Made by a program: the position numbers and the translations under genes. Below the pieces are notes generated by a model. It saw only the letters and a list, made by a program, of their open reading frames with translations. It ran no database searches and was not told the DNA's origin. This document shows positions 30,598 to 43,258 of a stretch of 64,000 nt of DNA, one piece after another. The DNA comes from Cliona cf. orientalis (lineage: Eukaryota; Porifera; Demospongiae; Clionaida; Clionaidae): contig OZ005694.1 in assembly GCA_963930775.1 (NCBI GenBank), positions 4,953,054 through 5,017,053 of the forward strand, in the 5' to 3' direction. The stretch's first letter is position 1. Each line of letters begins with the position of its first letter.

Positions 30598-32395
30598 GGC
30601 CATATAAAACAAGTATAAAAAACAATTAAATAAAATTGAAGGATGAAGTAGGGATGGCAGTGCCAAAAAGTACACAAACAAGGTTTGTAGGGATAACGTA
30701 TCACATTCACTATACATTCCTATGCTTGCTTTTCTCGATAATTAACGTCATACACTCCCGATTCAGTACTACTACTATGTAAATTAAGTGTCGTTATATT
30801 TTGATATTAATCCATGTATTGATTTTCCATTCCTGCATGCATGTGCCCCATATATAATACGTGTGTGCACGGCTATACTAAAAAAGCAAGCGTAGGGATG
30901 TATAGTGAATGTGATACGTTATCCCTACAAACCTTGTTTGTGTACTTTTTGGCACTGCCATCCCTACTTCATCCTTCAATTTTATTTAATTGTTTTTTAT
31001 ACTTGTTGCTATTCTTTTTTTAGTGCCCCCAGGGTATTTCATGCATGATAGTCATTAATTTTCATCAATGCCACCTAGCTAACTAATCTCGTGGAGACAG
31101 AGGCTGGGCATGAGACTCACCATGCATGGTGACCAGATATTATGGTTTGCCTATTCATCATTATAAAATGCAGTTTCTGGACCTAGCTATATCCAACTGT
31201 GCTCTACTAAACCATAATGGATTATTACAATATTATAGGGAATTAAGCAGGTACATCACTAATTTAGCATATCTGTGCGATCCTAGCCTTTGAGTCAGGT
31301 AGCTATGGCACCCCAAACACACTGTGAGTTCAAACTTGATTACTCCTGCATGTCCTGTAAGTTCAAATCCCAGACCGTCTTTTGATAGCTAGCTAGGATG
31401 TCTTCTTTTGCATTACACACTATTGAACACGCATCAGTGGGGTTCTCGAGACAACTCGGGTAACCAGTGACCTGCGATTGAAGCCACGCCCCTCGTTATA
31501 TCGATCCTGAAGCTGGCTAGATCGGCAAACTTGAAAGATTAGAAGCCTGTTTAGAACCAAGTAGCGACGAAAACCTTCCGTTTTGGGAGCGTATTTTATA
31601 GGCCAGTAAGTGTACTGTTGGTAATAGCCACCATAATCAACAGTTCACTGAGCTGATCAGCTGAGCGCTTGAGCAGGTCCTGGATCAATCGTGGATGCGC
31701 CGGCGCATGCGCGCCACTGACATCGGTCACATGACTTCACCATGGCTAATCAGACACACCCACTCGCAAAATGCCCTGTACACACCCACAATTAAATCGC
31801 TGTCCTGATAACACAAAACGAGCGTGCCACAGACGTGCGCGCTCCATAATGGAGTGGATTTACACTCGAACTAAGGTGAGCGGTCATGGTAGTCTTGAGT
31901 TAGCCCAAGAAAACAGAAAGAAAGAAAGAAAGAAAGAAAGAATGAGAAAAGGCTATTTTTTTGAACATCTGGTTCTGGCATATACAATTGAGTTGATGAA
32001 TGGTCTTGGTCTTGTTAGATCGATAATTTGCTGTAGATTCTGATTTTGACACTTAGAAATCTCACAGAGTTACCTGTTTTGAGATATTTGGATGTTTATA
32101 ATGTATTATATATATGGAGTATCCGTGCCATCCCTACTTATAGAGTCTACCGACTCTATGATAACTTACTTGATTCTCATCCCCGCCCGTTCCAATTTTT
32201 ACAGGCCGCCTCTATGAATTTTATTGCTATAGCGCGTGCGCAGTAGCGACCCTTTACCAAATATCTCGAAAATATGCTCCAGATACTACTCTTTCTAGTG
32301 TCCTGATGAGTAAAAAATAAAAATAAAATGCCTCCTCCCGCCCCTATTTTTTGGAAAAAGGTGGATGAGAATCAAGTAAGTTATTTTATATGGCC
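30598..32395. mobile_element. 1.8-kb PIF/Harbinger-like non-autonomous element, TTA TSD
   Basis: Ends GGCCATATAAAA and TTTTATATGGCC, flanked by TTA on both sides (30595-30597, 32396-32398). The sister unit at 27440 reads 'CATATTATCGAAATTATAG' without the insertion. GG..CC ends with a 3-bp TWA target are typical of PIF/Harbinger. Inside the left end, a long inverted repeat pairs 30605-30735 with 30881-31013 (shared 'GGGATGGCAGTGCCAAAAAG'). At the right, 32163-32182 pairs with 32363-32382 ('AACTTACTTGATTCTCATCC'). An (AAAG)n stretch lies at 31917-31941. No transposase was seen. Confidence 0.85.
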
Positions 32396-32794
32396 TTATC
32401 GAAATTATAATTCCGTACATGTGGACTGAGGGCTGAGTACACAGCCCTAGGAAAGATAGGAAGTTGATTGGGAGTCTCCCTTGAGTATATTATTGAGTGT
32501 ATTTCTGCTGTGATAATCATGTGCTTGTGGGATAATCCCTGATATGCATACACAATGTACATGTGTACACATTGTTCATAAAGGTTAATCACCCCAGGGG
32601 CAGGGGTTCCCTACACACTAGCTAAATTAGCCATTTGCTACTCGATCATTTAGTCCCTGGACAAAGTAGCCTTTTTGTTATTATTTCCTTTTTTGAAATC
32701 AATATTTAATTGGAAATATTTATTGGAAATGGCTACAGGATTTTGTAAGCTTCAGGAACCCCTGGTTGAGTATTATGTAGTGTATGCATACTTA

Positions 32795-33645
32795 TTAACC
32801 CTTGGCGCATGCGCGAGGGTTACGGTAGTTGGTTTGTGTGTCATTCTGTCTGTTATCACGCTAGCTGCTACATATCTCGTTTATGAGTCCAATTTGCGGT
32901 GTTGTAAGGTTCCTTATGGCGTTCCAAACGCATGATTTGTGTGGATTTCTCAGAAAACGCTTTATTTGCCAGTTTTGGTGTCATTTGCCGATTCTAAGCT
33001 TCTTGACTTTACCCAAGCTAGCGATAGCATGACTTAACGTATAAATAGGTTTTATATATACGGTATATACATCTATTAACCCTCAGCGCATGCGCGGTTG
33101 CATCAATCCCACCGCTCAGTCCTTTGACGATCATGGGATGACAGTGGCTTCTTTTCAACTCTAAGGCTTAGCTGCTAAGCCTTAGAGTTGAAAAGAAGCC
33201 ACTCTCATCTCATACTAAGCTGCCTATATTCTGTGGTACCTTTTGACTCTCTGGCTTGTATGCATGGCATTACAGTGCTTGAACCCAAGTGAAGTTGCGA
33301 TAATATTGGACATGCAATATTGATTTCAGTCTTGTGCCAAGGCTTTGCATCATAGTCCTTCAAGTTAAGATGTAGCTAGCTAAGTCCCCCAAGAATTGGA
33401 GGTTAGGCTACAGTGAGGGAAGTTGAGTTAATCTCGACACCACAGCGTGGAGTTCGATACAACACACTAGGATGTTGCTGCTGTGAGCCGTTGAACCTTG
33501 AATAACACTGCTGTGCAAGTATAACATCCCTATCTCGCCCTGGCCCCAGCCCTTTAGCTATCCCCTTTTCTGCATGCAACTGTTGAAGCATATTATAGCT
33601 AATGCCATGCAACGCGCTGAGGGTTTTGTGCTCGAGAGAGCTCTA
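32795..33645. mobile_element. sister copy of the CCCTCGGCGC-ended insertion
   Basis: Same sequence and intron position as 23163-24009. The first part keeps the frame 'TYLVYESNLRCCKVPYGVPN'. The palindrome at 33143-33203 is perfect. Confidence 0.75.
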
Positions 33646-34961
33646 ATTAGATATTAGTAGGCATTACTGTATTGTAGCTAGGTGTTCCCACAGGATTTTT
33701 TTAGCATCTGACGTCACCTATTTTGTGCACAAAAAGGAGTGACGGTTATAGAATCTAGTTTATGGGGAGCCAAACATGGTAGAGAGTAGCTAAGCTAATT
33801 TCAAAATATTATGTCCCTCTCTGCCACCCCTACCACCCCACAATGCTCTCCCATACCGGCAAATTTGGCTATAATAGACTACCATTACTTTCCTTCGTGA
33901 AACATTTGTGTTAGAATTTTCATGTAACGATATGTTGGTCAACTTCAAGCATTAGCCATATTAAACCGTAGGGTGCTCATTTTCGTTATTTTCGTGGTTG
34001 ACTTGGCAGTAAGGAAATTTTCCCAATCACGAAACTTTTCCACCCACAAAAATTAATGCCTACGGTGATATGGCAAGTCCATGATGATGGGCGTGGCCAT
34101 AAGCATCGTGGCAGCGCGGTCAATACTTCCCAGTGTTAGCAAGCAACAGTAGCCACTGTAATCCAGCTAATAGCATCTTCAACACTAATATTTTTCTATC
34201 TCATGCTATTTGTCCAAGTCTTTGTAGTAGTAACAGAAAAGATCGTGAGCAAGATTGAGCGTGTGTATCGATTATATCATCACTTGTGCAGTGCCACGCC
34301 CCTGGACTGCTGTCACAAAATTCAAAAATACAAAACTTAATTTTGAGGGCCTTTTCAGACTTTACACAAAAATTAGCACCCACGGAAAATATCCACCATA
34401 CGCTATTTGCTGTACAAGTTAGTACAGATAAACTATTTTCACATAAAAATTTTTCGTCACTTCGCCCAAAACGAAACAATGAAAATTTCGTGAATTACGA
34501 TAAGTATCATGCTTCCCTAGCTGAGCATGATGTCAGTGGAGGCTTGTCCCCTGGTTGCAAAGGCTTCCCTCATTCCGATAATTTCATTACTCCATGCACA
34601 TGTGCAAGGGGTGAAGTAATCGGTTGTGTCATAGTTGTCGTTGGCACAAAAAAATGCCATATATTAAGATATTAAAGCAATCAACTCATAAGCATGAGTG
34701 GATCGAATTTTTGCAAAATTTGGCTTCAGCAATTAAGGGTCACGGTCAACTTGGTATTGACTTTGATGTTCTGGATTACTGTAGATAGGAATAATATGTC
34801 ATGATCAACCACAAAATATGTTTTTGGCATAAAGTTTCAATCTACTGAAGTTACAGTGGTCATTGACTTGGCAAATGACACAGCATAATGTGTGTACACA
34901 TGTAGCCATGCATGATTTCATTACATTCAGTGAAATGTTTTTTTTTATTTCTCCAATACAG

Positions 34962-35045
34962 CCTTAGTGGGTGTGATTTTGGTGTTAAGGAAGCTAAGAT
35001 GCTCGGTGATCTTCTTTCACAGGCCTCATGGATTCAATCCATTGA
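34962..35045 (+). CDS. LRR exon (type A), divergent
   Basis: 84 bp, acceptor ATACAG, donor TTGA|GTAAGT. It reads 'LSGCDFGVKEAKMLGDLL' 'SQASWIQSI'. More diverged than the other three type A copies, as are its flanking introns (homology fades over 35050-36530), so this unit is older. Open frame, correct phase. Confidence 0.8.
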
Positions 35046-36919
35046 GTAAGTTGTGTAATATTGCTCTCCATATCAAACACATTTCTGTGCTAATTAATAA
35101 TTATAATCATTTGTGTTTATGGCCTAGATCATGCTGGCTATAATTACTAGACCTAAGCACTATTTTAGTGCAAAATCACTGGCACTGGGAAATGTATTGC
35201 ATGCACGTAACTATGGATCATTGTCAAAGCACTCACACAATGGAGCACTGTTGTCACAACTCTAGAGTAGACCACTATTCATATGCAAAATTATAATTAT
35301 AACAACTTCTGCAAGGATAGCCTTTGAAAGCAGAGAATCGGTGGAGTAACAATAATGCCCGTTGCATGTGAGTATACAATGTGCAGCACAGGGGTGGGGC
35401 GGATCTGGGCAGGGGGTGGGGGTTGGGGGATTACAGGAGGTTGCACACCCCCATATGATTTTGAGCAGCCCCTCCCACTTATATACAAGGCCTATTGCAT
35501 AGTAGCCACCTGTTGGTCTGAGGCTAATAATTATATTATTATGTACTACACAGTTTGTCCGCTGCTAACCATACAGTGGCAGTGCACAGGTGGTTCGTAG
35601 TGATACACCCTGAATATGGCTTCAGCTATGAATAATCTACTGTAAGCCACAAGAGTCAGGTGTGGTGCTAGGCGTGGTAAGGCTCTACAGTGTTATAGGT
35701 ATCTTACTGGACACCCTGGGGTATGCAATTGAGCGGGCATAGGTGATTAACGGTGGGCATGGTCACAAAAATTTCACACGCTTCGTATCTAGCTACAACC
35801 CCACCATACTAAAATCCCTATATGCACCCCTGTAGGAGTGCCACTATTGCCATATCAGCTGTTAGCAAAGAGGAAAGCCAAGAAATCTGGCTGTTAGTGA
35901 TAGCATAGGTGTTGCACCGGGGGGGGGGGGGGGGGGGGGGAGAAGGGGGGCCATGGGCCTCAAACTTTTCGTGACTTGTTTCACCCGCTTTTAGATTATG
36001 CCATAGAATAAGCTGGTCAACCCTTCCCGTCTATATTGCCTCGAAACTAAACTGCTTTCATCAATACTCGAGTTGCCAGTAGCTTCTTTCTGCCCTACAG
36101 TCATCCCTGCTGCTTTTGCTTGCTAAGTTCAGTGCTGTTCGTGAACATAATTAGTGGATATGGCTATAAATTGTGTGTGCACGCTTCGCGCACGTCCTGT
36201 TACACAAACCTTGCCCCTTCACCTTCCGATTGCTTCTGACGCCTATGGATAGGGATATCACTGAACACTCTTTTAGAAGCCAGTATTCTCCCTTTTGTCC
36301 TTAGGGAGCCGATCAGGGAGCAAGGAAGGTGGTGTAGCTCGTCTGAACATACATAATATTATTGCTCCCTTGCCTTTTTGTATGTTCTTAGTCTCTTATA
36401 AAAACTGCTCTAAATATTAGACCTAGGGAACTTCCAATCTGTAACTAGCAGCAGTTATTATCAGACTGGCTATGATCTAGATAAATCATTTTAATTATAA
36501 TTATGATGAATATGAATTTAAGATATCTTTTAACCTTCAAAGGCTGGCATATTAATTACTCAATGATAATATTATGTTCTAGCAGACATTTATAAAAAAG
36601 ATCCACAAATTTATGATCTGAGACCACTCTTACTCTCTATGTAGTGGATGTGCATTAGCGATGGCCTTAGCTTGAGCAGGATTGATTTGTCTACAGTTTT
36701 CACCAAGATTCGCCATGTTGGAGGCTCACACATGTGATTCTTACGATACTCCCACCTCAGCCATGCATACAGCACGTCATCAAGTTCTGCTTCAATTTAC
36801 AGCTTTGTATAAAGGATTCTCAATAGCTATTTACACCCTTCCTTAATGAAGCACTATTGTGCAAAACCTTCGGTGCATTGCAGTGCAAATTCTCAAGCTA
36901 GGCCAGTGCAGCAACATTA

Positions 36920-37463
36920 CCGTAAAGTCTGGTTAATAAGCGCATGCGCTTATCACTCTCGGTGGTAAGGAAACATGCGCCTATTAGACAATGTGCGCTT
37001 AATAGAGAGTGACGTTTTGGCCCCGCCCACTGCCAGCACGTTCGATCGAGCGCTCAATTACAAAGCTAGCTAGTTATGAATACAGCGATTCTTGGAATAA
37101 GCTCTAAAATAGTTCATAAGAGTATGATCGGAAGCCGTCACTGGAAGAAAACGGTGGAAAAATGGCCGACTTCTTTGGCAAGACTCGCTTCGAAGTGAAG
37201 GTCAAGAGTCCGAACCCGACTCGGTGGAACATCGCAGTGTTGAGTGTAGCTGATCTCGTGCAGCTGGCTATCCGAAAATAGCTTGGTAAATTAGTTCTAG
37301 CCATGTAGAGCATGGAACACTCGTGATCGAACGGTGAATATTACTGTCATCTTTATTGGGCACATGCGCTTATTAGACGATACTTAACAACAGGAAGGAA
37401 GCATGCGCTCATTAAAAAATATGTGCTTAATAGGCATATGCGCTTATTAACCAGACTTCACGG
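36920..37463. mobile_element. 544-bp MITE, CCGTRAAGTCTGG ends, TA TSD
   Basis: The left end CCGTAAAGTCTGGTTAATAA and right end inverse differ at one base. TA on both sides (36918-36919, 37464-37465). 'GCGCATGCGCTTA' motifs repeat inside. Tc1/mariner-like by target; no ORF of its own. Confidence 0.85.
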
Positions 37464-37979
37464 TACCACCATTAGCAGGCCTTGACTTAGAGTAACCACA
37501 AAATACTTATCATATTTGCTCGATCAGACGCCACTCTCGAATAGTCACCACACCTCCGGTGCTGAACGAAATAGTTGCCACTTTCAAATAGTAGCCACGT
37601 GAGCATGCCTCGCGACTCGTTTTCGATGGCAGGTACAAGAAAAGTACTTAGCAGTCTTATAGAACAAGTTCTAACTTTCTTCTACATCAGCAAAGGGGTC
37701 CTAGAATCTCCTAGTTCAGTAGTATCAATCGACCATTTCTCTATGGATAGCCTCTCTGGCAGCTACTGGTATTAATAAATGCCATACAAACATAATAATA
37801 ATAATAATTATAGCCATTTTTAATGTGTAAACCAGGTACTATTATGGCAGTAGCTAGCTTGATAACAGAACCACAGAACGACTACCGTACCCCTCGTGCA
37901 TGCACTAAGGATTAATATAATACCGTATAGCATATGAGTATAAATAGAATGTTGTAGGTCGCTTGGGGGAAAGTCGAGA

Positions 37980-38205
37980 AGCTTAACATGACCAAAATTT
38001 TAATGATGCCAAAACTGACAAACAAAGCGGTTTCAGTGAAATCCACGCATGCAATACGTGCATTTGAAATACCAAAAGGAAGTTATAATACCACATTTTG
38101 GACTCATAAACGAGGTATGTAGCAATTAGAGAGGTAACAAACAGACAGACAGACACAGAATGACTACCGTAACCCTCGTACAATGTACATGTGCCGAGGA
38201 TTAAT
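37980..38205 (-). repeat. dispersed repeat, 'YLVYESK' family, minus copy
   Basis: Complementary to the opening ~230 bp of the insertions at 23163 and 32795, with a (CTGT)n tract and a frame reading 'IATYLVYESKMWYYN'. Other copies: 40030-40225 (minus) and 58345-58590 (plus). Confidence 0.7.
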
Positions 38206-38914
38206 GAGATAATAATATATTATTATCTTTCAAGCACACCATGCATTGGTTCCCATAATACAATAGAAGCAGAGAAGTACACGAGTGAGATAATTGTTAA
38301 ATTCTGTGTAATGTATTGAAATGTGAAAATATGAATAACTCATCAAACTGTATGCAGAAATTCTTATTATTATTATAGAGTGTTACCCGTTATACACGTG
38401 TATGCATTGTGCATTGACCTCAGGGGATCAGTGTGCTACTCATGACCCTGACCTCTGACTAATGTACCAGCATAGGTGCATGAGGTTTCCTAAAATGTAA
38501 TGATTCTGTACTTCAATAGTCTCTTTCCAAACACTACATTGGTTAGTTGTTTCATATTCAATTTGAATTCAGCCATGACAGTTCAGTGTACTCTCCGTTC
38601 AAGGACTGTCATTCATTTATTGCTGGGCTAGTGCTTGTTGCTATGACCCGCACCTACAATCTGATTATTCCATCGCCTGCTGCCCTCAGTGTGGGTGCGA
38701 TTAAGTTCACTTACAAAGAATTCATTCATGTGCAAATTCTTTTTCCTAATTAATTTTTGTTGTATACCTGTTCTATTTACTGTAATAATATCACTAGCTG
38801 ATACAGTGTGTCCAGTGCACCCTTAATAAGAGCGGCTGTGTAGTTATGAACATTGTACATAGTAATTATTACATTTAATTAGTGCCACTTGTTTCATACA
38901 TTCCATGCACACAG

Positions 38915-38995
38915 TCTTTCACGGAACCGTCTCTCTGATGGTGGTCCTGCTCTGTTAGAAGGTATCAGGAAGTGTGAACAGCTCAAAGAATTGCG
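38915..38995 (+). CDS. LRR exon (type B), divergent
   Basis: 81 bp, acceptor CACACAG, donor GCG|GTATGT. It reads (D)'LSRNRLSDGGPALLEGIR' 'KCEQLKEL'. Ends with CG, completed to Arg by the G starting exon 42206. Clearly of the same LRR type but older than the 27122/30276 pair. Confidence 0.8.
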
Positions 38996-39237
38996 GTATG
39001 TTACACCAGGAGTACTCCTGGTTACACTGATGAATCTAATCACTTGAAGCAAGCAGTGTATACACAATTATCCCTAGCGGGAAACTTTGATGTGATTTTA
39101 ATTGCACCAATGGTGTTCATTCATTTGTGGAGTTTAACTTTTGCCCTTGACTGTGTTCAAAGATTCTTTACGTGTGATACTAAGTTGGTATTGAATTTTA
39201 ATCTTCTGGATTACCGTAAATTGGAATAATAATGATA

Positions 39238-39656
39238 CTGTATTTCTCGTTGTTAGGCGCATCTCTTTTATAAGGGCATATTCGTAATTAAGTGCATGCC
39301 ATTTTCCTGACCTGAGTACTCGTTGTTAGGCGCATTTTGCATAACCTCGATATCTGCATGCTTTCTTGCTAGCCCAAGGTTCCGGCCATTTCAAGTTACT
39401 CGAAATCACAATGGCTACTATTGATTCTCAGGTTCTTCGAGCTATGATCGCCATTTCAAGCTGGGCAGAATGTAGCAACACGAATAATTGTGTGATCAAT
39501 CGATTGGCCACACCCCTAAATGATACCGCGAACGCGCATGCATTCTTGGATGCAGCCATTCTTTGTTATAGGCACATCTCGTTATTAGGCGCACTTCGCT
39601 ATTAAGTTCTTCCTATGGAGATATAAGCGCATGCGCTTAGTAGCGGGAAAATACGG
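39238..39656. mobile_element. 419-bp MITE, CYGTATTTYC ends, TA TSD
   Basis: Left CTGTATTTCTCGTTGTTAGG, right (complement) CCGTATTTTCCCGCTACTAA, flanked by TA (39236-39237, 39657-39658). 'TTAGGCGCA' recurs inside. Intronic. Confidence 0.75.
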
Positions 39657-40029
39657 TATGATATTATTAGTCACAGGAAAAAAGTTTTGGCAAGATATTA
39701 TTGCAAACTACTGAACTTACTGTGGCTGTGAACTTGGCTAGCAACACACCATAATGTGTGTACACATGTAGCCATACATGATTGTGAATACATTTTGTCA
39801 AGGGTGTAGTCACATATTTTCAAAGGGGGGAGGGGCTTTGTGTGCAAGACATTTGACCCTATTGTGCCCAAACGCATTATTTCCTGCTATTTTTATTACA
39901 CATTTTTGGCTATCCAACTATCATTAGAGTGAAGACAACTAGAATTTAATCTAACTTTTAACAATCCCGTACATAGTATATAAATCATTGCTCCAAGAAG
40001 CATGCACTGAAGAAGCTTAGAATTTGCAA

Positions 40030-40225
40030 ATGATGCCAAAACTGGCGAACAAAGCGTTTGGAACATCACAAGGAACCGTATAACACCGAACTTTGGACTC
40101 GCAAACGAGGTATGTAGCAGTTAGAGAGTTAACAGACAGACAGACAGACAGAAAGACAGACAGACAGACAGACAGACACACAGAACGACTACCGTAACCC
40201 TGCGGTGCATGCGCCGAGGGTTAAT
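40030..40225 (-). repeat. dispersed repeat, 'YLVYESK' family, minus copy
   Basis: Contains an expanded (CAGA)n tract at 40133-40180 and ends in '...CGGTGCATGCGCCGAGGGTTAA', the inverse of the plus-strand copies. Confidence 0.7.
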
Positions 40226-40950
40226 TATAATGAATCAAAATTAATGACTTGGAGTAATTGAAGCAAGTCATGTACACAAGTATCATAAAATTATTATCGC
40301 AAGCACTTAGACCCCAAAGGGGAAGAAGGCATGTAACTGCCACACTGTCCTGTGTATCTAGCAAAATTCAAATCAAACAGTGGTTTTATAGTAACAGCTG
40401 GCGTCTGGACTTCATGAATTCACCATGCATATTGAGGATTTTTACTATATTTAGCTTGCATATGCATGAACTTTGCCTTTATACCTAGTACGCCTACTTC
40501 ACTCTTCACTCTTCTAATCAGCAACAGTTGTTACACTTACTGCCATGCCTTTTCAACACAGTAGGCAGAATATTGGGTATGCATATGGCTGAGTAGCTAC
40601 ATAGCCCTTGGGAAGATAGGCAGTTTCTTGGGAAACTCCAGTAAAGTATTTCAGCTATAATTTGATATTTGCATGTGGGGCAATCCCTGACATTAGGATC
40701 AGATTAGATATGGTTCTGGTGTACAAACAGGCTACAGCATTCACAGTGTAGGTAGGATGATGTAGACGAAGCAGCAGTCAATCAGTGAGGTAGCTATTAG
40801 GTGTAATGTAAACACAGACAGGCCACAGCTGCAGCTGCATAGAGTGCTGCACAGCAGGGGAGTCTCTCAGTTTACACCACTACTGTATTGAATGAGACCA
40901 CTATTCATTTGTACACACTTTGCAACCGAATTCAATACTCCTTACTCCTG

Positions 40951-41635
40951 CTCAGTGTACTTAAGGCCAGGTACCAATTGGAAACTACTGCTGAAATAGG
41001 CCTACTTCAAAGGCTGGTGCTGCCTCTAAATAAAAGGATAGAGGCCTCATCATGGTGTTTAAACGAAAGACTAACTTAAGTACTTTTTTATTAATAATTA
41101 ATCAACCGCAACCAATTAACTAATTAAGTGCTATGCACGGCGTTTAGCCACGCCCTCTAGATTGCTAAATTGCGAGTTCCAACCTTAAAGCAGCAACTTT
41201 CAGCTGACCTTAACTATGAAGTGAGAAGCCTAAAACAGCGATCTAAATTTTCATCGGAGGGATTGTGAAAATAGCGTTCTGGTCGAGTTTTATACCACGT
41301 AGGCACTGTTTTTGGAGTGCTGACGGCCTAATCTTCCGCATGTAAGTTCAAAACGAACAAACTTATTCATAATCCTCAAAATCCATCCCAACAATCACAT
41401 TCTTGCTGTCGGACCTGCGAAATTTTGGGTAGAACAACCCTGGATGGCTTTTGCTCGAGATATTGAGCTCCAATCTGCAGCTATGCGCCACAACGCCGTG
41501 GCTTGTACATGCTCGATACGATATGACGTCACAATACAAGCGCTAATTGACCGCAACCACGAGCGATATACGCGATAAGAGGCCGTTAGTTGGGCGCGCG
41601 CTAAGCGTTCAGAACCTGGCCTTAAGTACACTGAG
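40951..41635. mobile_element. 685-bp complete MITE, CTCAGTGTACTTAAGG family
   Basis: Perfect 22-bp inverted ends starting CTCAGTGTACTTAAGGCCAG; TG on both sides (40949-40950, 41636-41637). Full-length relative of 5878-6305. Lies in the intron between LRR exons 38915 and 42206. TIR core resembles the giant element's. Confidence 0.85.
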
Positions 41636-42205
41636 TGCTGACACATAATAAATGTGCATACTTGTGTATGTACAATTTATAACTGTTGATCACCAGTTTT
41701 TCAACTTCTGATAAACCAGTACCAACTGAGATAACACCGTGAACATGTTAATGATGGCATAGAGGATAAGGCGACCTTTATAATATTCTGCACTGGCAAA
41801 AACATATTCCACTAAATCTTTTTCTGCAATACTAACTAAGGTAGCTTGGCTTGACGAAATTTTTATCCAATAAAAATTATACGATAATTAATTCTGCCTA
41901 AATTTCAGCAAAAAGTACTTACTCACTTTGGTCCACTACCCCGGTTAAGTGTGTACATTATGAGCAGTTGTCTGATGCAAAGACATAATATAGCCTAGGA
42001 CCTGGTATGAATTGTCGACAGACATCTGTTGTCGGTCTTTCCCTAAACTCTTGCATCTTGGTCTAAACCTAATGTAGTGTCCTCACTGTCTACTAGTAGA
42101 TGGAATCATAATTTCATAATCAGTGTGTGTAGATTTGTGCTGTGGATAATAGTATTATTAATTATTATAGTCAATGACTTTCTGTGACATTTATTCTCTT
42201 CGTAG

Positions 42206-42289
42206 GCTAATTGGGTGTGAGCTCCATGATGATGCTGGGATAATAAGGTTGATTGAATCTATTGGGAAACTTGAAAAGTTGTATATATC
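42206..42289 (+). CDS. LRR exon (last full repeat)
   Basis: 84 bp, acceptor TTCGTAG, donor TATC|GTAAGT. It reads (R)'LIGCELHDDAGIIRLIES' 'IGKLEKLYI'. A type A repeat in the same phase, but not from the recent duplications. Confidence 0.75.
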
Positions 42290-42439
42290 GTAAGTCACAT
42301 TAATTTTATCATTGTGCTTAGTGCATATTCAGTGCCATCTTGTGTGTATTACCCTGACGTCTGCTACTATAGTTCCTCACTCACTGCATCCCTAACAACT
42401 GTCATTACGTAAATGTCACCATAATATTATTGTATGCAG

Positions 42440-42510
42440 GGCCAACAAGTTTACTTATGATCAAAAAGAGCGACTGAAGAAGGCAGTGACAGAAAGAAAC
42501 TCAAAAGAAG
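42440..42510 (+). CDS. LRR C-terminal cap exon
   Basis: 71 bp, acceptor ATGCAG, donor GAAG|GTATGA. It reads (S)'ANKFTYDQKERLKKAVTE' 'RNSKE', starting like an LRR strand and ending in a charged helix, the usual look of the last RI-type LRR in NLR proteins. Confidence 0.7.
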
Positions 42511-43238
42511 GTATGACTCAACTGGAGTTCTATAATATTTAACAATAAATAGAAGAAGTACCACCGTTTCTGGCATAGCTTATAAGATTAGCATGCACAT
42601 ATTATTATTATTTTTAGTCTATGATAACTACTGCATGCAAACATAATCGTAGATGTACATGCACTCTAGTTTGGATTATTTTTTGTATGATATACACCTA
42701 GACGAGTATGCGATAAATAATAATAATAATATTATTATCATCGTAATAATTTTTATTTCCACCATCATAATTATTACAGTGGAGAACTTTAAAGTTTCCT
42801 CGGATGGTCTGAGGGTGTGCATATGATGGGAGGCATGAGATGGTGGTATCTTAATGACTTAATGAGGGGGAGGGGGATCAAGCATGCATGGTTCCATGGC
42901 TTGTAGCTTTTATGAACTTAATATGATATGCAGTACCATTATGCACGGGAGTATGGGGTACCGTTTCTATCAAAATTCATTATTGGCTGGCATTAATTTT
43001 AGATAAATCTGGGGATTTACAAAAATAGTGGACATAGGAATTTACGAAAGTAGTGGATGTTTATAAAAAAAAACACAGTGGACATTAAAATGTAGTAACA
43101 TTAAATTAAACATCATCCCTGTAGGAAAGTATAACTCGAACCCTGAACTTCAAAACTATTAATATAATATTATACTACTTTGTATGCATGTTATCTGTAT
43201 AATGATAATGCATGTGTCTTTAATTCTTTGTGCCATAG

Positions 43239-43258
43239 GTTGTGTGCCCCATGCATGA
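43239..43258 (+). CDS. probable terminal coding exon of the LRR gene
   Basis: A pyrimidine-rich acceptor 'CTTTGTGCCATAG' is followed by 18 nt in the right phase (G completed to Gly) reading G-C-V-P-H-A and then TGA at 43256-43258. Short, so supported mainly by phase and acceptor. Confidence 0.5.

Larger units (their letters stand above)
35046..38914. other. long LRR intron with MITEs and a G22 tract
   Basis: No coding exon seen. It contains a G tract at 35919-35940, a TA-target MITE (36920-37463), a dispersed repeat on the minus strand (~37980-38205) and an (ATA)n tract near 37790. 35100-36500 is a decayed copy of 26100-26950. Confidence 0.6.
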
